A stretch of 64,000 nt of DNA from Bacteroidota bacterium (GTDB taxonomy: Bacteria > Bacteroidota > Bacteroidia > Chitinophagales > Chitinophagaceae). Both the position numbers and the translations under genes were made by a program. The notes beneath the pieces were generated by a model, which was not told the origin of the DNA, searched no databases, and saw only the letters and a list, made by a program, of their open reading frames with translations. The stretch covers positions 62,001-126,000 of the forward strand of contig JAFAGI010000013.1 of NCBI GenBank assembly GCA_023422835.1, read 5' to 3'. Position 1 is the stretch's first letter. Each line of letters begins with the position of its first letter. Positions 1 to 9,639 of the stretch are shown here, one piece after another.

Positions 1-3000
1 GCTGTTGGCAAAAAGATAGTGTATCTGTAAACCGCTCACATTGTGTTTAGTAAGGTCCTTACTGTATTTTTTCAGATCGTTATAATCTTTGGTAATGGCG
101 TTCCGCAGGTATTGCCGCGCCTTAGCCGTGATCTGGTTCAGCGTGTTCAAACTGTTTGCCGGTACGGCCTCCAGCATTTTTAACCTACCAATGCCCGTGA
201 GGATATATTGTGTAATGTACCTGTCTGCATCGCCGCCTTTGAACCAGGGGAAGGAGCCGTCAGCCAATTGCATATCGCTGAGCTGGTTGATGCTTTTATT
301 AATACCTTCGCTCATTTTTGCCAGGTCGAACAACAGGGCAATATTTTTTCTTTGTTCAGTTTCATTTTCTGCCTGTACCAGCCACGGCGTTTCCTGCAGC
401 AGTATTTGTTTCAGTTCCTGGTTTTTCTGCAGGTTACTTTGCAGCGCAGTTGAATCCTTCAGCCATTCATTGAATATTTGTTTAATGCCCGGTTTTGTGT
501 TCACGATATGCGTAGCAAGCGCGTTGGCATAAAAACGGTTAAACACCTGCTCAGCACAATCATACGGATACTCCATGAGGTATGGCAGTGACTGCACGGC
601 ATACCAAACCGGGTTGGCAGTAAACTCTACAGTCAACGATTGCGTTTGCAATGTATTGCTGGTATGATTTTTTAATTTGTCGAATGTATAGTTTATTGTG
701 GTATCACCCTGCTGGAACACAGGCATAGCCTCGGTTACAAGCATTTTATTGGTAAGTTCGGGAATGATATGTTCTTCGCCGTCGCTGAATTTTCCTGATG
801 TGCCTGCGATCTTTATAAGAATGGGCTCTGTGGCATCAGCAGGAATGGTTACCGGGAATTTCACAGAGGTGCTTTGCCGCGCAGCTGCTTTAAAGTTTAC
901 AGGAGTAGTCGAAGCCGTCCACCCGGTGATGGATTCACGCGTAATGGCATTCAGTAACTGTATTTGTGCAATGCCGTCGAGGTTGTTTTCTGATAGGTTG
1001 CTGATTTTGGCGCTAAGCTCTGCCTTGTCGCCCGCACGTAGAAAGCGCGGCATGTTCGGTTGCACCATCATTGTTTTTTGTGAAACAATTTCTTTTTCGC
1101 TGTAGGCATGCTGCAGCGTTTTGGTATATGCCAGGTTCATCCATTTCCATTTAGTCATTGCGTCCGGCATAGTAAATTCAAGAGTGTACGATCCATCTTT
1201 ACCGGCATATACGTGCGGCATAAAGAAAGCGGTTTCGTTGAAATTGGTTCGCAAAGGTTGCTGGATAGAAGATTTATTTTGTCGTTCAGTTGTACCCATG
1301 GCATCAGACTGTGCCGATGCATCACTTTCTTTTAGAGCAATAGCGCCTGTAATTGATTTCTTATATTGTGGAGCGTAGCCTGTAACTACTACTTCGTCTG
1401 ATTTTGAAGACAAAGATTCTTCTCGAACTACAATTCCAGAGGCTCTGCCTATTAGCCGGTGTGTTAGATGATTTCTAAATAGGTATGATTCATCTACAAA
1501 TATCAGGTGATCATATATTTTTGCTTTTATGCCATAAGAACTATTATAATGGTCTGCATTCGTGAATCCGCTTTGAGCCGTAAATTGCCTGTAGTCTGTA
1601 TTCCAGGCATGATGCGGTATTTGGGTATTCGTTATAAATGGATTATGCCATTCATGAAGCCTGATTTCATCCAGTGAAGCATCATACATGGAGGAAAGCA
1701 GTTCTGCTTCTACCTTTTTATTATTTTGGCCGGATATTTTTATCTGCCATTTCTCTTTCGCGCCGGGCTCGGTCTTATCCCTGAATGTAGCATACGTAAT
1801 TGCCAGATTTTTGGTGCTGTCAGTCACCATCACTGTATTATCAGTGGTATACAGCCGGTTGTGTTTAATAAAGCCATAGACATAACTGGAAGCATTGAGA
1901 TCGTTGGCAGTAGTGGTCTGTACAATTGTTTTTATCTCGTTATTCAGTTTGAAATCAGAAAATACTATCCCGGATTTTTCCCCGGGCATAGTAGTTTTTT
2001 TTGCCTGCAATATATGTACATCTTCTGCCGCAGTACCTATTTTAAAGATATCCTGCTCCCCGATTTTACCTGCCGATTTTACTTTGCTTACCCACAGGTA
2101 TTCTTTCTCTGTTAAACGAACGGCATTATCATTATAGATGCGTATATACTTCCTGTTTTCAACAGCATTCCCGTTCTTGTCTGTTGCTGTGGCTTCTACC
2201 AGGTACCAGCCCGATGCGAGCTTCGTGTTGCCCATGCTGAAAGCTTTGTCTTCATTGGCTTCCGCGGTTTTGCTGTAAACTTCTTTAATCTTATTCCAGC
2301 TTGTTTTATCGGTTTCATTATCATACTCATCGTGGGGGAAATAGCTCAGGTAGGTTTGTTTATCCATCACGAACTGATCCGGACGCTGCCAGTAGCGTTT
2401 GCGTATCAGGCGGCCAGGCATTTCCAGCGCATAAATTTTCACTGTGACAGTTGCGGGTACTTCCTGATCAGAAAGGTTTGTAGCTTTTACATTGACAGCT
2501 TTAAATTTACCCGCTTCTCCGTTTTCGTCATTTTCAATTTCCAAAATCAGCGACTGGTAGCCAATACTTATTGACGTGCTGGCCTCCCTGGTTTCGCCAT
2601 TGTTATCGGTAATTGCAGCTTCTACCTGGTAGTTAAATATTGGCTTCAGATTTTTATCAATACTCTCGTCAGGCACAGCTTTAAATGTAAAAGAAAATTT
2701 TCCGTTGGCATCTGTTGTTACAATCTCATTGTGTATTTGCGCACTGGGCCTATTTGGCATAAAGCCGCGCCATAGCCAGGGATAAGGATAACGTGCTACC
2801 CGCGTAACATTAATTTTCACCTGTGCGTTATCAATGGTATTGCCCGCAAATGCTTTGGCTGTGCCGGTTACGGTAATGCTGTCATTCAGCCTGTAATCGG
2901 TTTTGAGCGTATCCAATTCAACGAAGAAAGTAGGGCGTTTATATTCTTCTACATTAAAATGAACAGTGCCGTTAAGTTCTTCCGTGTCGATAAAGAAGCT

Positions 3001-4998
3001 GCCGGTTAAAACATTCAATGGTAGTTTAAACGAACCGCTGAAACTACTGAATTCATTGGCCTTTACATATACAGAATCTATTATTTTATTATTTGCGTCG
3101 TATAGCCTTACATTAATTTTGCCCGGGGAATTGTACAATTTCTTTTGTTTTGTTTTTTGCTCCAGCGTAGTGAGTATACCTTTAAAATATACAGTCTGCC
3201 CCGGTCGATACAAACTTCTGTCTGTGAAGAAATGTGCTTTGGCTTCGTCATGTTCAAATTGCCCTGAGCTGATTTCAGGTTCACTTACGCTCTTCTCGTT
3301 GGTGTAATAATAGTAGTGCCCGTCAAACTCAATCCTGTCGCCGTCTTTGCTGATATAGCCGCGCCCTGTTGTTTTTAAGGGTGGAGCTTTCGCATAGCCC
3401 TTACTGTCTGTTGTTACAGTTGTATAAATAGGCGCTAAGTTTTTCGTGCCCGTTTGAAAGTGAATAACAGCGCCGGGTACAGGCTTTCCGGTTTCCCTGT
3501 GCAGTACAAAATAATTGCCCTCATTTTGCACATAGGCAAGATCTGAAACATCAAACAGCCGGGCAGATAGTTTGCTTTTGATGCTGAAATCCGCATCCTC
3601 ACTGGTTAAGAGCACATAGCGGCCTATTGGCAATGCATCAATTTTTATTTCGGTAAAGTGGTATTGATAGTCCTGCGGTAACGGCAGCTTTTGCATAAAT
3701 GACTGCACTATGTTTTTGTTTTTTACAATAGCTTTCCAGAATATGTCGTTGTTGTAAAAATTTTCTTTGGATGTTCTTTCCCATTTTATAACCCGTACAA
3801 ATAGCTGATCTGTATTTTTATATTTTAGCAGCGCACGCATGGGTTTTCCTGAAACATTGATGTTTTCCGTGGTGACCTCCACAGATTTATTAAGGATCTG
3901 CTGCCTCAGGTTTTTTAACGCAGCCACTGCACTACTGGTGCTGTCTTTAGCTGGTACAAACTTATTAATGATATCCAATGCCGTGATGTATTTTAAGCGG
4001 TGGGTAGAATCTTTGTATATCTCATATTTTCCCGCCATGTCGAAATAATATTGTGCCAGCAGGTAAGCGGCTTCTTTGGTGTATTTATTATCGGGATGTT
4101 TTTTAAGGATATTTTCCAGCGCCTGTACATACAACGTATCTTTCCCGGCTGCCGTTGCGTGTTGATACATCCATGCTATGCGGTTTACATCTGCATCCAC
4201 AAGGGCAGATGTGGCGTTGTTTGCCAGATAATATTTCAGCAGGTCCTGGAATGTTTCTACTGCTATGTGTTTGGAGGAAAGTGTATCTGCTGTTTGCAGC
4301 GGTAATTGTATAAACCGCTCTGCGGGTGAAAAATATTCAGGTTTATTGAGCAGGAATTCATTCTCCGGTTTTATGGCCAGGTCATCATTGTTTTTGTAAT
4401 AATCCAGCTTGTAATTTACCAGCACATCATACATGGTCAGGCGGAGTCCGGGCGTATTGCCTTTTTCTATCACTGCGCTATAATCCTTTAGCTCCGCTTT
4501 TTTCAGCGCTCCTGCGTTAAAAAATATCGTATCAAAGATACCCGCGATGCGTTTGTTAAAATCAGATGCGTTCCAGGTAAGGATGTCCGCTTTGCCTGTA
4601 TTTTCTGCCTCTGCGCGCTGACGTATGCGCCAGCCGTTGTTGTTTTTATAATTTATCAGTTGCTGTGCCTGCAAGGCGTACAACAGACTTTTTGCTACAG
4701 GCTCGCGTGTGGTTTTTATTTCATTGCCGATGGCTTGTACGTATTCATTGATGTCCTTGTCGCTGGACTTATCTTCCAGGTTGAACTTGTAGTACAAAGC
4801 CTTGATCATTTCACCGGCATCGCCATCTTTTTTTGCACGGTTGTAGATATTGTTTACAATAACAAGAGCAGATTTAGGCAGTGATTTTTTTATGATCAGG
4901 GTATCTGCCTGCTGCCATTCTTTTTTATATTTATTCGTTTGAGCGTTAGAAGCCATGGCTGTAAAAATCAGTAAAGCAAAGAGAATAAGTTTATGCAT
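1..4998 (-). CDS. Alpha-2-macroglobulin family protein (partial, C-terminus outside window)
   Basis: This is a giant secreted or periplasmic protein of the alpha-2-macroglobulin family, which in bacteria is thought to trap attacking proteases through a bait region and an internal thioester. It starts at ATG 4998 with a signal peptide (MHKLILFALLIF, then a SNAQ cleavage region), and 1666 codons lie in the window. An MG2-like stretch (TDRSLYRPGQTVYFKG) is near residue 597. MPRFLRAGDKAELSAKISNL near residue 1320 is typical of the A2M core. The thioester motif PYDCAEQ has its Cys at residue 1481 (556-558). Around residue 1202 there is an insert reading DEVVVTGYAPQYKKSITGA, which resembles the plug-region motif of SusC/TonB-dependent receptors. 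The family usually has about 1,900-2,000 residues in this phylum, so only the end of the thioester domain and the receptor-binding part should be missing. Confidence 0.93.
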   Translation of the reverse strand, partial: MHKLILFALLIFTAMASNAQTNKYKKEWQQADTLIIKKSLPKSALVIVNNIYNRAKKDGDAGEMIKALYYKFNLEDKSSDKDINEYVQAIGNEIKTTREPVAKSLLYALQAQQLINYKNNNGWRIRQRAEAENTGKADILTWNASDFNKRIAGIFDTIFFNAGALKKAELKDYSAVIEKGNTPGLRLTMYDVLVNYKLDYYKNNDDLAIKPENEFLLNKPEYFSPAERFIQLPLQTADTLSSKHIAVETFQDLLKYYLANNATSALVDADVNRIAWMYQHATAAGKDTLYVQALENILKKHPDNKYTKEAAYLLAQYYFDMAGKYEIYKDSTHRLKYITALDIINKFVPAKDSTSSAVAALKNLRQQILNKSVEVTTENINVSGKPMRALLKYKNTDQLFVRVIKWERTSKENFYNNDIFWKAIVKNKNIVQSFMQKLPLPQDYQYHFTEIKIDALPIGRYVLLTSEDADFSIKSKLSARLFDVSDLAYVQNEGNYFVLHRETGKPVPGAVIHFQTGTKNLAPIYTTVTTDSKGYAKAPPLKTTGRGYISKDGDRIEFDGHYYYYTNEKSVSEPEISSGQFEHDEAKAHFFTDRSLYRPGQTVYFKGILTTLEQKTKQKKLYNSPGKINVRLYDANNKIIDSVYVKANEFSSFSGSFKLPLNVLTGSFFIDTEELNGTVHFNVEEYKRPTFFVELDTLKTDYRLNDSITVTGTAKAFAGNTIDNAQVKINVTRVARYPYPWLWRGFMPNRPSAQIHNEIVTTDANGKFSFTFKAVPDESIDKNLKPIFNYQVEAAITDNNGETREASTSISIGYQSLILEIENDENGEAGKFKAVNVKATNLSDQEVPATVTVKIYALEMPGRLIRKRYWQRPDQFVMDKQTYLSYFPHDEYDNETDKTSWNKIKEVYSKTAEANEDKAFSMGNTKLASGWYLVEATATDKNGNAVENRKYIRIYNDNAVRLTEKEYLWVSKVKSAGKIGEQDIFKIGTAAEDVHILQAKKTTMPGEKSGIVFSDFKLNNEIKTIVQTTTANDLNASSYVYGFIKHNRLYTTDNTVMVTDSTKNLAITYATFRDKTEPGAKEKWQIKISGQNNKKVEAELLSSMYDASLDEIRLHEWHNPFITNTQIPHHAWNTDYRQFTAQSGFTNADHYNSSYGIKAKIYDHLIFVDESYLFRNHLTHRLIGRASGIVVREESLSSKSDEVVVTGYAPQYKKSITGAIALKESDASAQSDAMGTTERQNKSSIQQPLRTNFNETAFFMPHVYAGKDGSYTLEFTMPDAMTKWKWMNLAYTKTLQHAYSEKEIVSQKTMMVQPNMPRFLRAGDKAELSAKISNLSENNLDGIAQIQLLNAITRESITGWTASTTPVNFKAAARQSTSVKFPVTIPADATEPILIKIAGTSGKFSDGEEHIIPELTNKMLVTEAMPVFQQGDTTINYTFDKLKNHTSNTLQTQSLTVEFTANPVWYAVQSLPYLMEYPYDCAEQVFNRFYANALATHIVNTKPGIKQIFNEWLKDSTALQSNLQKNQELKQILLQETPWLVQAENETEQRKNIALLFDLAKMSEGINKSINQLSDMQLADGSFPWFKGGDADRYITQYILTGIGRLKMLEAVPANSLNTLNQITAKARQYLRNAITKDYNDLKKYSKDLTKHNVSGLQIHYLFANS

Positions 4999-5319
4999 AA
5001 AGAATTATGTTTATTATAAGATGCAATCAACCGGTAAATTACATAAATGTGTATAATAAATTTAAATGCCGCTGTTAATTTAACGAAGAAGGACTTATTA
5101 AGCTGCTACAAAGAAACGAAAGTGCAAAGGTCTTTTTTTAAACCTGTGTTTTCTTTATGATTATTGTGGTAAAATAAATCCTCTGAAATATAAGGGCCAC
5201 AAGGGTTTGCGCAAGGTGCAACAGCGCTCACAAAGATCTTTAGATAAAAAAATATAATGACTATTTTTAATTTGAAATAGTTAATTTTATTAGTAGATTG
5301 GTACTAAAAATTATTAGTT
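4999..5319. other. Intergenic region upstream of the macroglobulin gene
   Basis: AT-rich sequence between the macroglobulin start and the transposase fragment at 5320. I see no coding sequence and no convincing -33/-7 promoter pair. Confidence 0.5.
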
Positions 5320-5427
5320 ATGGAATTATCAGTATTTTTTACCAAGTACCCTGATGATGCTAGTTGTAAGGCATTTTTTCGTGTATTAGTCCCACTTCTC
5401 CTCCACGGCAACTATCAACGTCGTTAG
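5320..5427 (+). pseudogene. N-terminal remnant of an IS1595/ISXO2-type transposase
   Basis: A 35-codon reading frame starts with MELSVFFTKYPDDASCKAFF. IS1595-family transposases begin with this pattern: a phenylalanine-rich helix, then a proline-acidic pair, then A/S-C-K/R, leading into a zinc ribbon. Here the frame leaves the family after about 21 residues and stops at 5425. The zinc ribbon (CPxC) and the DDE domain are absent, so only the first part of the gene survives. The rest of 5428-5659 shows no recognisable transposase on either strand. The match rests on recognition of one short motif. Confidence 0.45.
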
Positions 5428-5659
5428 AAATAAACTTTTGTACAGAATGTTTGGAGTCGTAATAAGACAAACACCGTTTGTTAAAGAATATTTTGAAGCC
5501 GCATATATATTTATTTGGCCATTTCAATATCTTAGAATACGCGAAGTTTATTTGAGCGATCTGTGCATTTTCGGTGCACTTTATGATTAATGGCTCTGAA
5601 ACATTTGAGCCGCAAGGATCGCACAACGTATGCAAGTTTGCCCGCTAAAAGTAATAAGG

Positions 5660-6400
5660 TTATTCTTGTTTATAAACGGGTGTGGTTACATCATGATAAA
5701 AAAGAAACGTCCAGCGATTGTTATTTCCAGTCTCCCACCACTCCTGCCTCAGCTGCATACATTTTTTGCCATCATAGTCGTACTTAGCAACAAAGCGGTT
5801 TTTCATCTGCACAAGCTGGGGCGCGTCATCGGCTCCGAAAAATACCAGCTCTCCATCTTCTTCTACCCAGAACACCTGGTGATACTTTGAGTGTGCTGCC
5901 GTAAGATCGTAATAAATATAATCGTCAATATTTCCATCGCCATTGATTAGCTCTACCTGCGGGTGGCCTTGCAGAAATGCCAGCCTTTCTGGTTTGTAGG
6001 AAGCTGAGCCGCCTGACAATGCATATTCCAGTTCTTTTTCCTGGATATAGTATGTTGCATTCGGAAAAGTCATCTGCTGATTACCCTGCGCATCAGTAAT
6101 ACTCATTCCTCCAATATGATCCGTATGCAGGTGCGACATGCAAACTTTGGTAACGTCTCCCGCACCTAGCTGGTGTTTTTGCAGGTTGTTCAATAGCTGC
6201 AAAGTACCACCTTCTTTAAACCCCAGGCCCGTGTCAAATAAAATTACATCATTGGAAGTTATCACTAAAAACGGGGTAACCGCAACAAGCAGGCTGCCTG
6301 CATTCCTGTCTCCCAGCTCATCTTCTTTGCTGTTGAAAGGCACCATCTGCTTAGATTTATCTACGGTAAACGTGCCTTCCTCTAAAGGAATTATTCTCAT
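5660..6400 (-). CDS. MBL-fold metallo-hydrolase
   Basis: A 247-residue metallo-beta-lactamase-fold hydrolase. The metal-binding motif SHLHTDHIGG places His90, His92, Asp94 and His95. An upstream ILFDTGLG strand and a later His (AAHSKYHQVF) and Asp (FFGADDA) complete the expected ligand set. I choose ATG 6400 (MRIIPLEEGTF) rather than a TTG 24 bases upstream, because family members begin with the first beta strand. There is no signal peptide, so it is presumably cytoplasmic. The substrate is not evident; related proteins include lactonases and thiolesterases. It runs in the same direction as yjdM, with a gap of about 80 bases between them. Confidence 0.88.
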   Translation of the reverse strand: MRIIPLEEGTFTVDKSKQMVPFNSKEDELGDRNAGSLLVAVTPFLVITSNDVILFDTGLGFKEGGTLQLLNNLQKHQLGAGDVTKVCMSHLHTDHIGGMSITDAQGNQQMTFPNATYYIQEKELEYALSGGSASYKPERLAFLQGHPQVELINGDGNIDDYIYYDLTAAHSKYHQVFWVEEDGELVFFGADDAPQLVQMKNRFVAKYDYDGKKCMQLRQEWWETGNNNRWTFLFYHDVTTPVYKQE

Positions 6401-6478
6401 AAAACTATTGTTTTTGAGCTGCAAATGTAAGAAGAGTAATCATTTTACTTCAGCGGAAGAAGAAAGGGGCTTGAAAAA

Positions 6479-6820
6479 TTACGCTTTCCTTATAAACTCA
6501 GACTTTAATGCCATCGCGCCAAAACCATCTATCTTGCAGTCAATATTATGATCGCCATCTGTAAGGCGTATGTTTTTAACTTTGGTACCTGCTTTTATCG
6601 GTTTGGGAGCGCCTTTGACCGGTAAGTTTTTGATAATGATTACCGTATCGCCGTTTTGCAATTCATTACCATTGGCATCTAAGATTTTGCCGGAACTGTT
6701 CTGGGGAGCTTCCTGCTCTTCAGGATCCCATTCAAAAAAACATTGCGAGCAAACCATCAAATTATCATTGGGATAAGTAAATGTAGATCCACACTGCGGG
6801 CACTTCACTGTTTCAGACAT
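6479..6820 (-). CDS. yjdM: YjdM/PhnA-family zinc-ribbon protein
   Basis: A 113-residue protein of the family once called alkylphosphonate uptake protein PhnA and now YjdM. An N-terminal zinc ribbon (CPQCGS near residue 8, second CSQC pair near residue 28) is followed by the conserved PhnA domain with GDTVIIIKNLPVKGAPKPI, GTKVKNIRLTDGDH and a FGAMALKSEFIRK end. Length is normal for the family. Its molecular role is poorly defined, and the older link to phosphonate use is not supported by any phosphonate gene nearby. It starts at ATG 6820. Confidence 0.9.
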   Translation of the reverse strand: MSETVKCPQCGSTFTYPNDNLMVCSQCFFEWDPEEQEAPQNSSGKILDANGNELQNGDTVIIIKNLPVKGAPKPIKAGTKVKNIRLTDGDHNIDCKIDGFGAMALKSEFIRKA

Positions 6821-7521
6821 ACAAATTTATTTTAGCGAAGATAGCCAATATTTCAGGGATTGTGCTTGTTATAAGAAACAGTATGTGGCGAGGGAAGCGA
6901 CTAAGCGGGTTTCCCAATATCAATCGTTACGCCGGTATTCTGCTTTTAAAAATGCCAGGCTGCCGGCAACAAGGTTGTTTAAAAAAGAAAATAATTGTCA
7001 GGCTATCCTCACAAAATTAACCCGGATGACAAAAGAAATGCTGTGATGGCAGGCGGCTTTTAGACACTTAACAAAGTAATGGCTACCGGTTATTAGTAGT
7101 TGGGAACCAAACTTGATAAGTACGACAACAAACGGCAGAAGTTAGGAACAATCTAATTTGCGAGCGCCGTGATTTTAAAAGTTAAAATTACATCAGAAAA
7201 ATGTTCAAAACCTATTATTATAAAATTTACCAGAAGTACATTCAAAAATATGTATAATGAACAAATTTTCTTTCACCCTTTTAGGGAGATATTTGAAATT
7301 AAGAATCTTAGCCTTATAAAGCTGAGTATTTTTCTGCCGGCGGCAGCCTTGTGTCATCAACAGAATTGAGGATTGCATAAAATAAGCGCTTCTCCAAACA
7401 TTGCCACAACGCTTATACAATGCATGCAGGCTATAGCTCTGGGTAAACCTTTGTAGCCGTTGAGCAGTGGTATATAAGCTCTATGAAGGATAAAATTACT
7501 TGGATATGGATAGACAAAAAC
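6821..7521. other. 700-bp intergenic region without recognisable gene
   Basis: Short reading frames occur on both strands (for example 7169-7369 + and 7205-7420 -), but none has a recognisable domain, signal peptide or convincing start. I see no RNA gene, hairpin terminator or insertion-sequence end here. It may be the remains of a deleted gene. Confidence 0.4.
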
Positions 7522-8610
7522 TTATTTTATTAAAAATCCCAGGCCCAGCTTTTCAATAATATTACCTGCCCAATTTACTGCTTTAGGTATGCGCTTTCCC
7601 GGATGTACACGCCGTGTGTACGACAGCCGGTAATCATCATTGTAGTTACGGTAGCGGTTGTCATGAGACATGCCGGAGAGATAAAGCCTTTTAGTAAAGT
7701 AGCTAAAGGCTACTTCCCAAGCCGGTGTATTGTAGCCTATGCCTCCTCTGAAATATATATTGGGCGCAAAATTCCAGCGCTTGTTCACGGCATGATCCAG
7801 GCTAAACTCTTGTGTATGGCTTACGTCTGCATTTAAAGTGCCCAGTGCCGAAACGAAAAAATGCCTGCCTATCACAAAGGTGTGCCCGTAGCCCACGTTG
7901 GGTCCGAAAAGTGTATACTTCACCTTGTTTACATTGCTGTGCGCAAAATCTTTCTTATAGGCAGCCGGGATAAATGCACTGTCGCTTTGTGCAGATCCCA
8001 TCAGGTATTCAACGCCTGTCAGGAAAGAACCTGCTGATTTCTTTTGCCAGCCATCAAATTTAAACGGCGGGCGAATACTGAATTTTTTACCATTAAAAAC
8101 CCAACTTGCAGAAACACCCAGCAGTTTATTGTCAATATCCGGGCGTACATAGTATGGCTGCGTATTATAAGCAGTCAGGTTGTGAGCGCGCAGGTACATG
8201 CCGCTATACTTTTGAAAGTATACATCCACCACAAAGTTGCGCGCCATAAAATTGGTCTGCAGGTTGAGCCCTTTGGTTTTACCTTTTGATTTAAAATTTT
8301 TATCTATGGCGCTGATACCATAAGATGCGGAAACCGAAAACCAGTCATAGCCCACGCGCAGGCCAACGCCTGCAGGAGAGTTGCTGATATAGCTGATTTC
8401 TTCTTTCGCACCGGGAGTAGACAATGCAAGGCCATTGTAGCTTTTTACAAGGAATGGCGATATGATTAGTTTGTAAGGATAGCGTTCGTAGTAGTTTGGA
8501 TCAAACTTCAGCGAGTCGGTTTGAGCAGCTACTTTTATACTTAAAAGTAAAATGCAATAAACGGTAAAGGCTGCACGCTTGTTGTATGCTTTACAAGAAG
8601 TTAAGAACAT
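7522..8610 (-). CDS. DUF4421-type outer-membrane beta-barrel protein
   Basis: A 362-residue exported protein. A hydrophobic N-terminus (FTVYCILLLSIKVAAQ) is followed by alternating aromatic/polar strands typical of an outer-membrane barrel. The opening DPNYYERYPYKLIISPFL, the YISNSPAGVGLRVGYDWFSVS block and a C-terminal YRLSYTRR strand match the Bacteroidota DUF4421 family as I know it. No function has been assigned to that family. The gene ends close to 7522 and is separated by only 28 bases from the upstream NAGPA-type gene on the same strand, so the two may be co-transcribed. Confidence 0.75.
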   Translation of the reverse strand: MFLTSCKAYNKRAAFTVYCILLLSIKVAAQTDSLKFDPNYYERYPYKLIISPFLVKSYNGLALSTPGAKEEISYISNSPAGVGLRVGYDWFSVSASYGISAIDKNFKSKGKTKGLNLQTNFMARNFVVDVYFQKYSGMYLRAHNLTAYNTQPYYVRPDIDNKLLGVSASWVFNGKKFSIRPPFKFDGWQKKSAGSFLTGVEYLMGSAQSDSAFIPAAYKKDFAHSNVNKVKYTLFGPNVGYGHTFVIGRHFFVSALGTLNADVSHTQEFSLDHAVNKRWNFAPNIYFRGGIGYNTPAWEVAFSYFTKRLYLSGMSHDNRYRNYNDDYRLSYTRRVHPGKRIPKAVNWAGNIIEKLGLGFLIK

Positions 8611-8638
8611 TTATCAATTCTTAAAGTTTTCTGATTTA

Positions 8639-9496
8639 TCATTTTACCAGGAGCACATTGGAAACTTTTCTTTCGCCGAAATGATCCCATTGTTTATTAT
8701 CAGAGGGATAGTTTACAACACCATTGTCCGGGAAACCCCGTATCCACAGGGTAGTAGATCCGCCGCCGTCAAGGTTTACGGCAGATACACAACCAAGCCA
8801 GCGCATGATTTTCTGCAGTTCCCACATATCTGCGCCCTGGGCGTTGGCATTCCTTCCATCTACCGTCAGCAAAATGGCGGTACCGTCTTTCCTTACTCCT
8901 GCTGCGGTACGCGGGTGCCTGGCCGTATTGAATTTTTCATCAGTGAGCTTTAATGATTCTCCATTCATCAACAACAAAGGGCCTGTTGCCAGTACGTCCG
9001 GAAAGCCGATCTCTTTTCCCCAATTATTTGCTGCATCAAATGCTACAATATGCAGCCTGCCTTTTTTATCAATCGCTACAGCGGCTGTTTGTCTTTGGCC
9101 AAGCCTGCCTGCACTCAACTTGCTGGTATCTATCACCACATCATTGATCTTTAAATAATTGACCGATCCGCCGTTTTTTACGTTAAAAAAAGAACCGTTC
9201 AGAGCTACGGCAGCATTGTACTTTTTACCAAAATCGCTCGTTCTGATCAGATCTTGCTTTTCATAACCGATTGACAGTTTGGGTGCAAAGCATTTACCTT
9301 TTACTTCTACATAACTAATGTTCTGATTGGAGGCAAAAAGATCTTTTGCGTTGAAATGATGTTTGAAAAATTGTACTTTGTATTTGATTTTCTGCTTCTG
9401 CCACCCGGCGCTTACAAATGACACAGAATCTGCATCCTGTGCAAAAACAAAAACAGAAAGCAAACAAAGAACAACCGAAAGCAGCGACTTCTGCAT
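8639..9496 (-). CDS. Phosphodiester glycosidase (NAGPA/DUF2233) family protein
   Basis: An exported protein of about 285 residues with a NAGPA domain (N-acetylglucosamine-1-phosphodiester alpha-N-acetylglucosaminidase-like, formerly DUF2233). Diagnostic motifs are NGSFFNVKNGG, ATGPLLLMNGE, HPRTAAGVRKDG, LLTVDGRNANAQGAD and VNLDGGGSTTLW. ATG 9496 gives a clean signal peptide (MQKSLLSVVLCLLSVFVFAQ), so I prefer it to a start 33 bases upstream. Bacterial members are thought to act on cell-surface or exopolysaccharide phosphodiesters; the substrate here is unknown. It is oriented away from uvrB. Confidence 0.9.
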   Translation of the reverse strand: MQKSLLSVVLCLLSVFVFAQDADSVSFVSAGWQKQKIKYKVQFFKHHFNAKDLFASNQNISYVEVKGKCFAPKLSIGYEKQDLIRTSDFGKKYNAAVALNGSFFNVKNGGSVNYLKINDVVIDTSKLSAGRLGQRQTAAVAIDKKGRLHIVAFDAANNWGKEIGFPDVLATGPLLLMNGESLKLTDEKFNTARHPRTAAGVRKDGTAILLTVDGRNANAQGADMWELQKIMRWLGCVSAVNLDGGGSTTLWIRGFPDNGVVNYPSDNKQWDHFGERKVSNVLLVK

Positions 9497-9639
9497 AATA
9501 ATATTTTTATCAAAGTAAACAAATAACATGCAAATATATTAAAGGAATATTCAAAATTTTAAGATGGAGCGCAAAAACAATTTCAACATCTTCATCAGCG
9601 TTAACGATTACTTATTCATTAATGAAGTAATTTTGCAAT

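Noticed and set aside
5360..5635. 91-codon minus-strand frame
   Set aside because: No signal, no domain and an unlikely start; it overlaps the transposase remnant.
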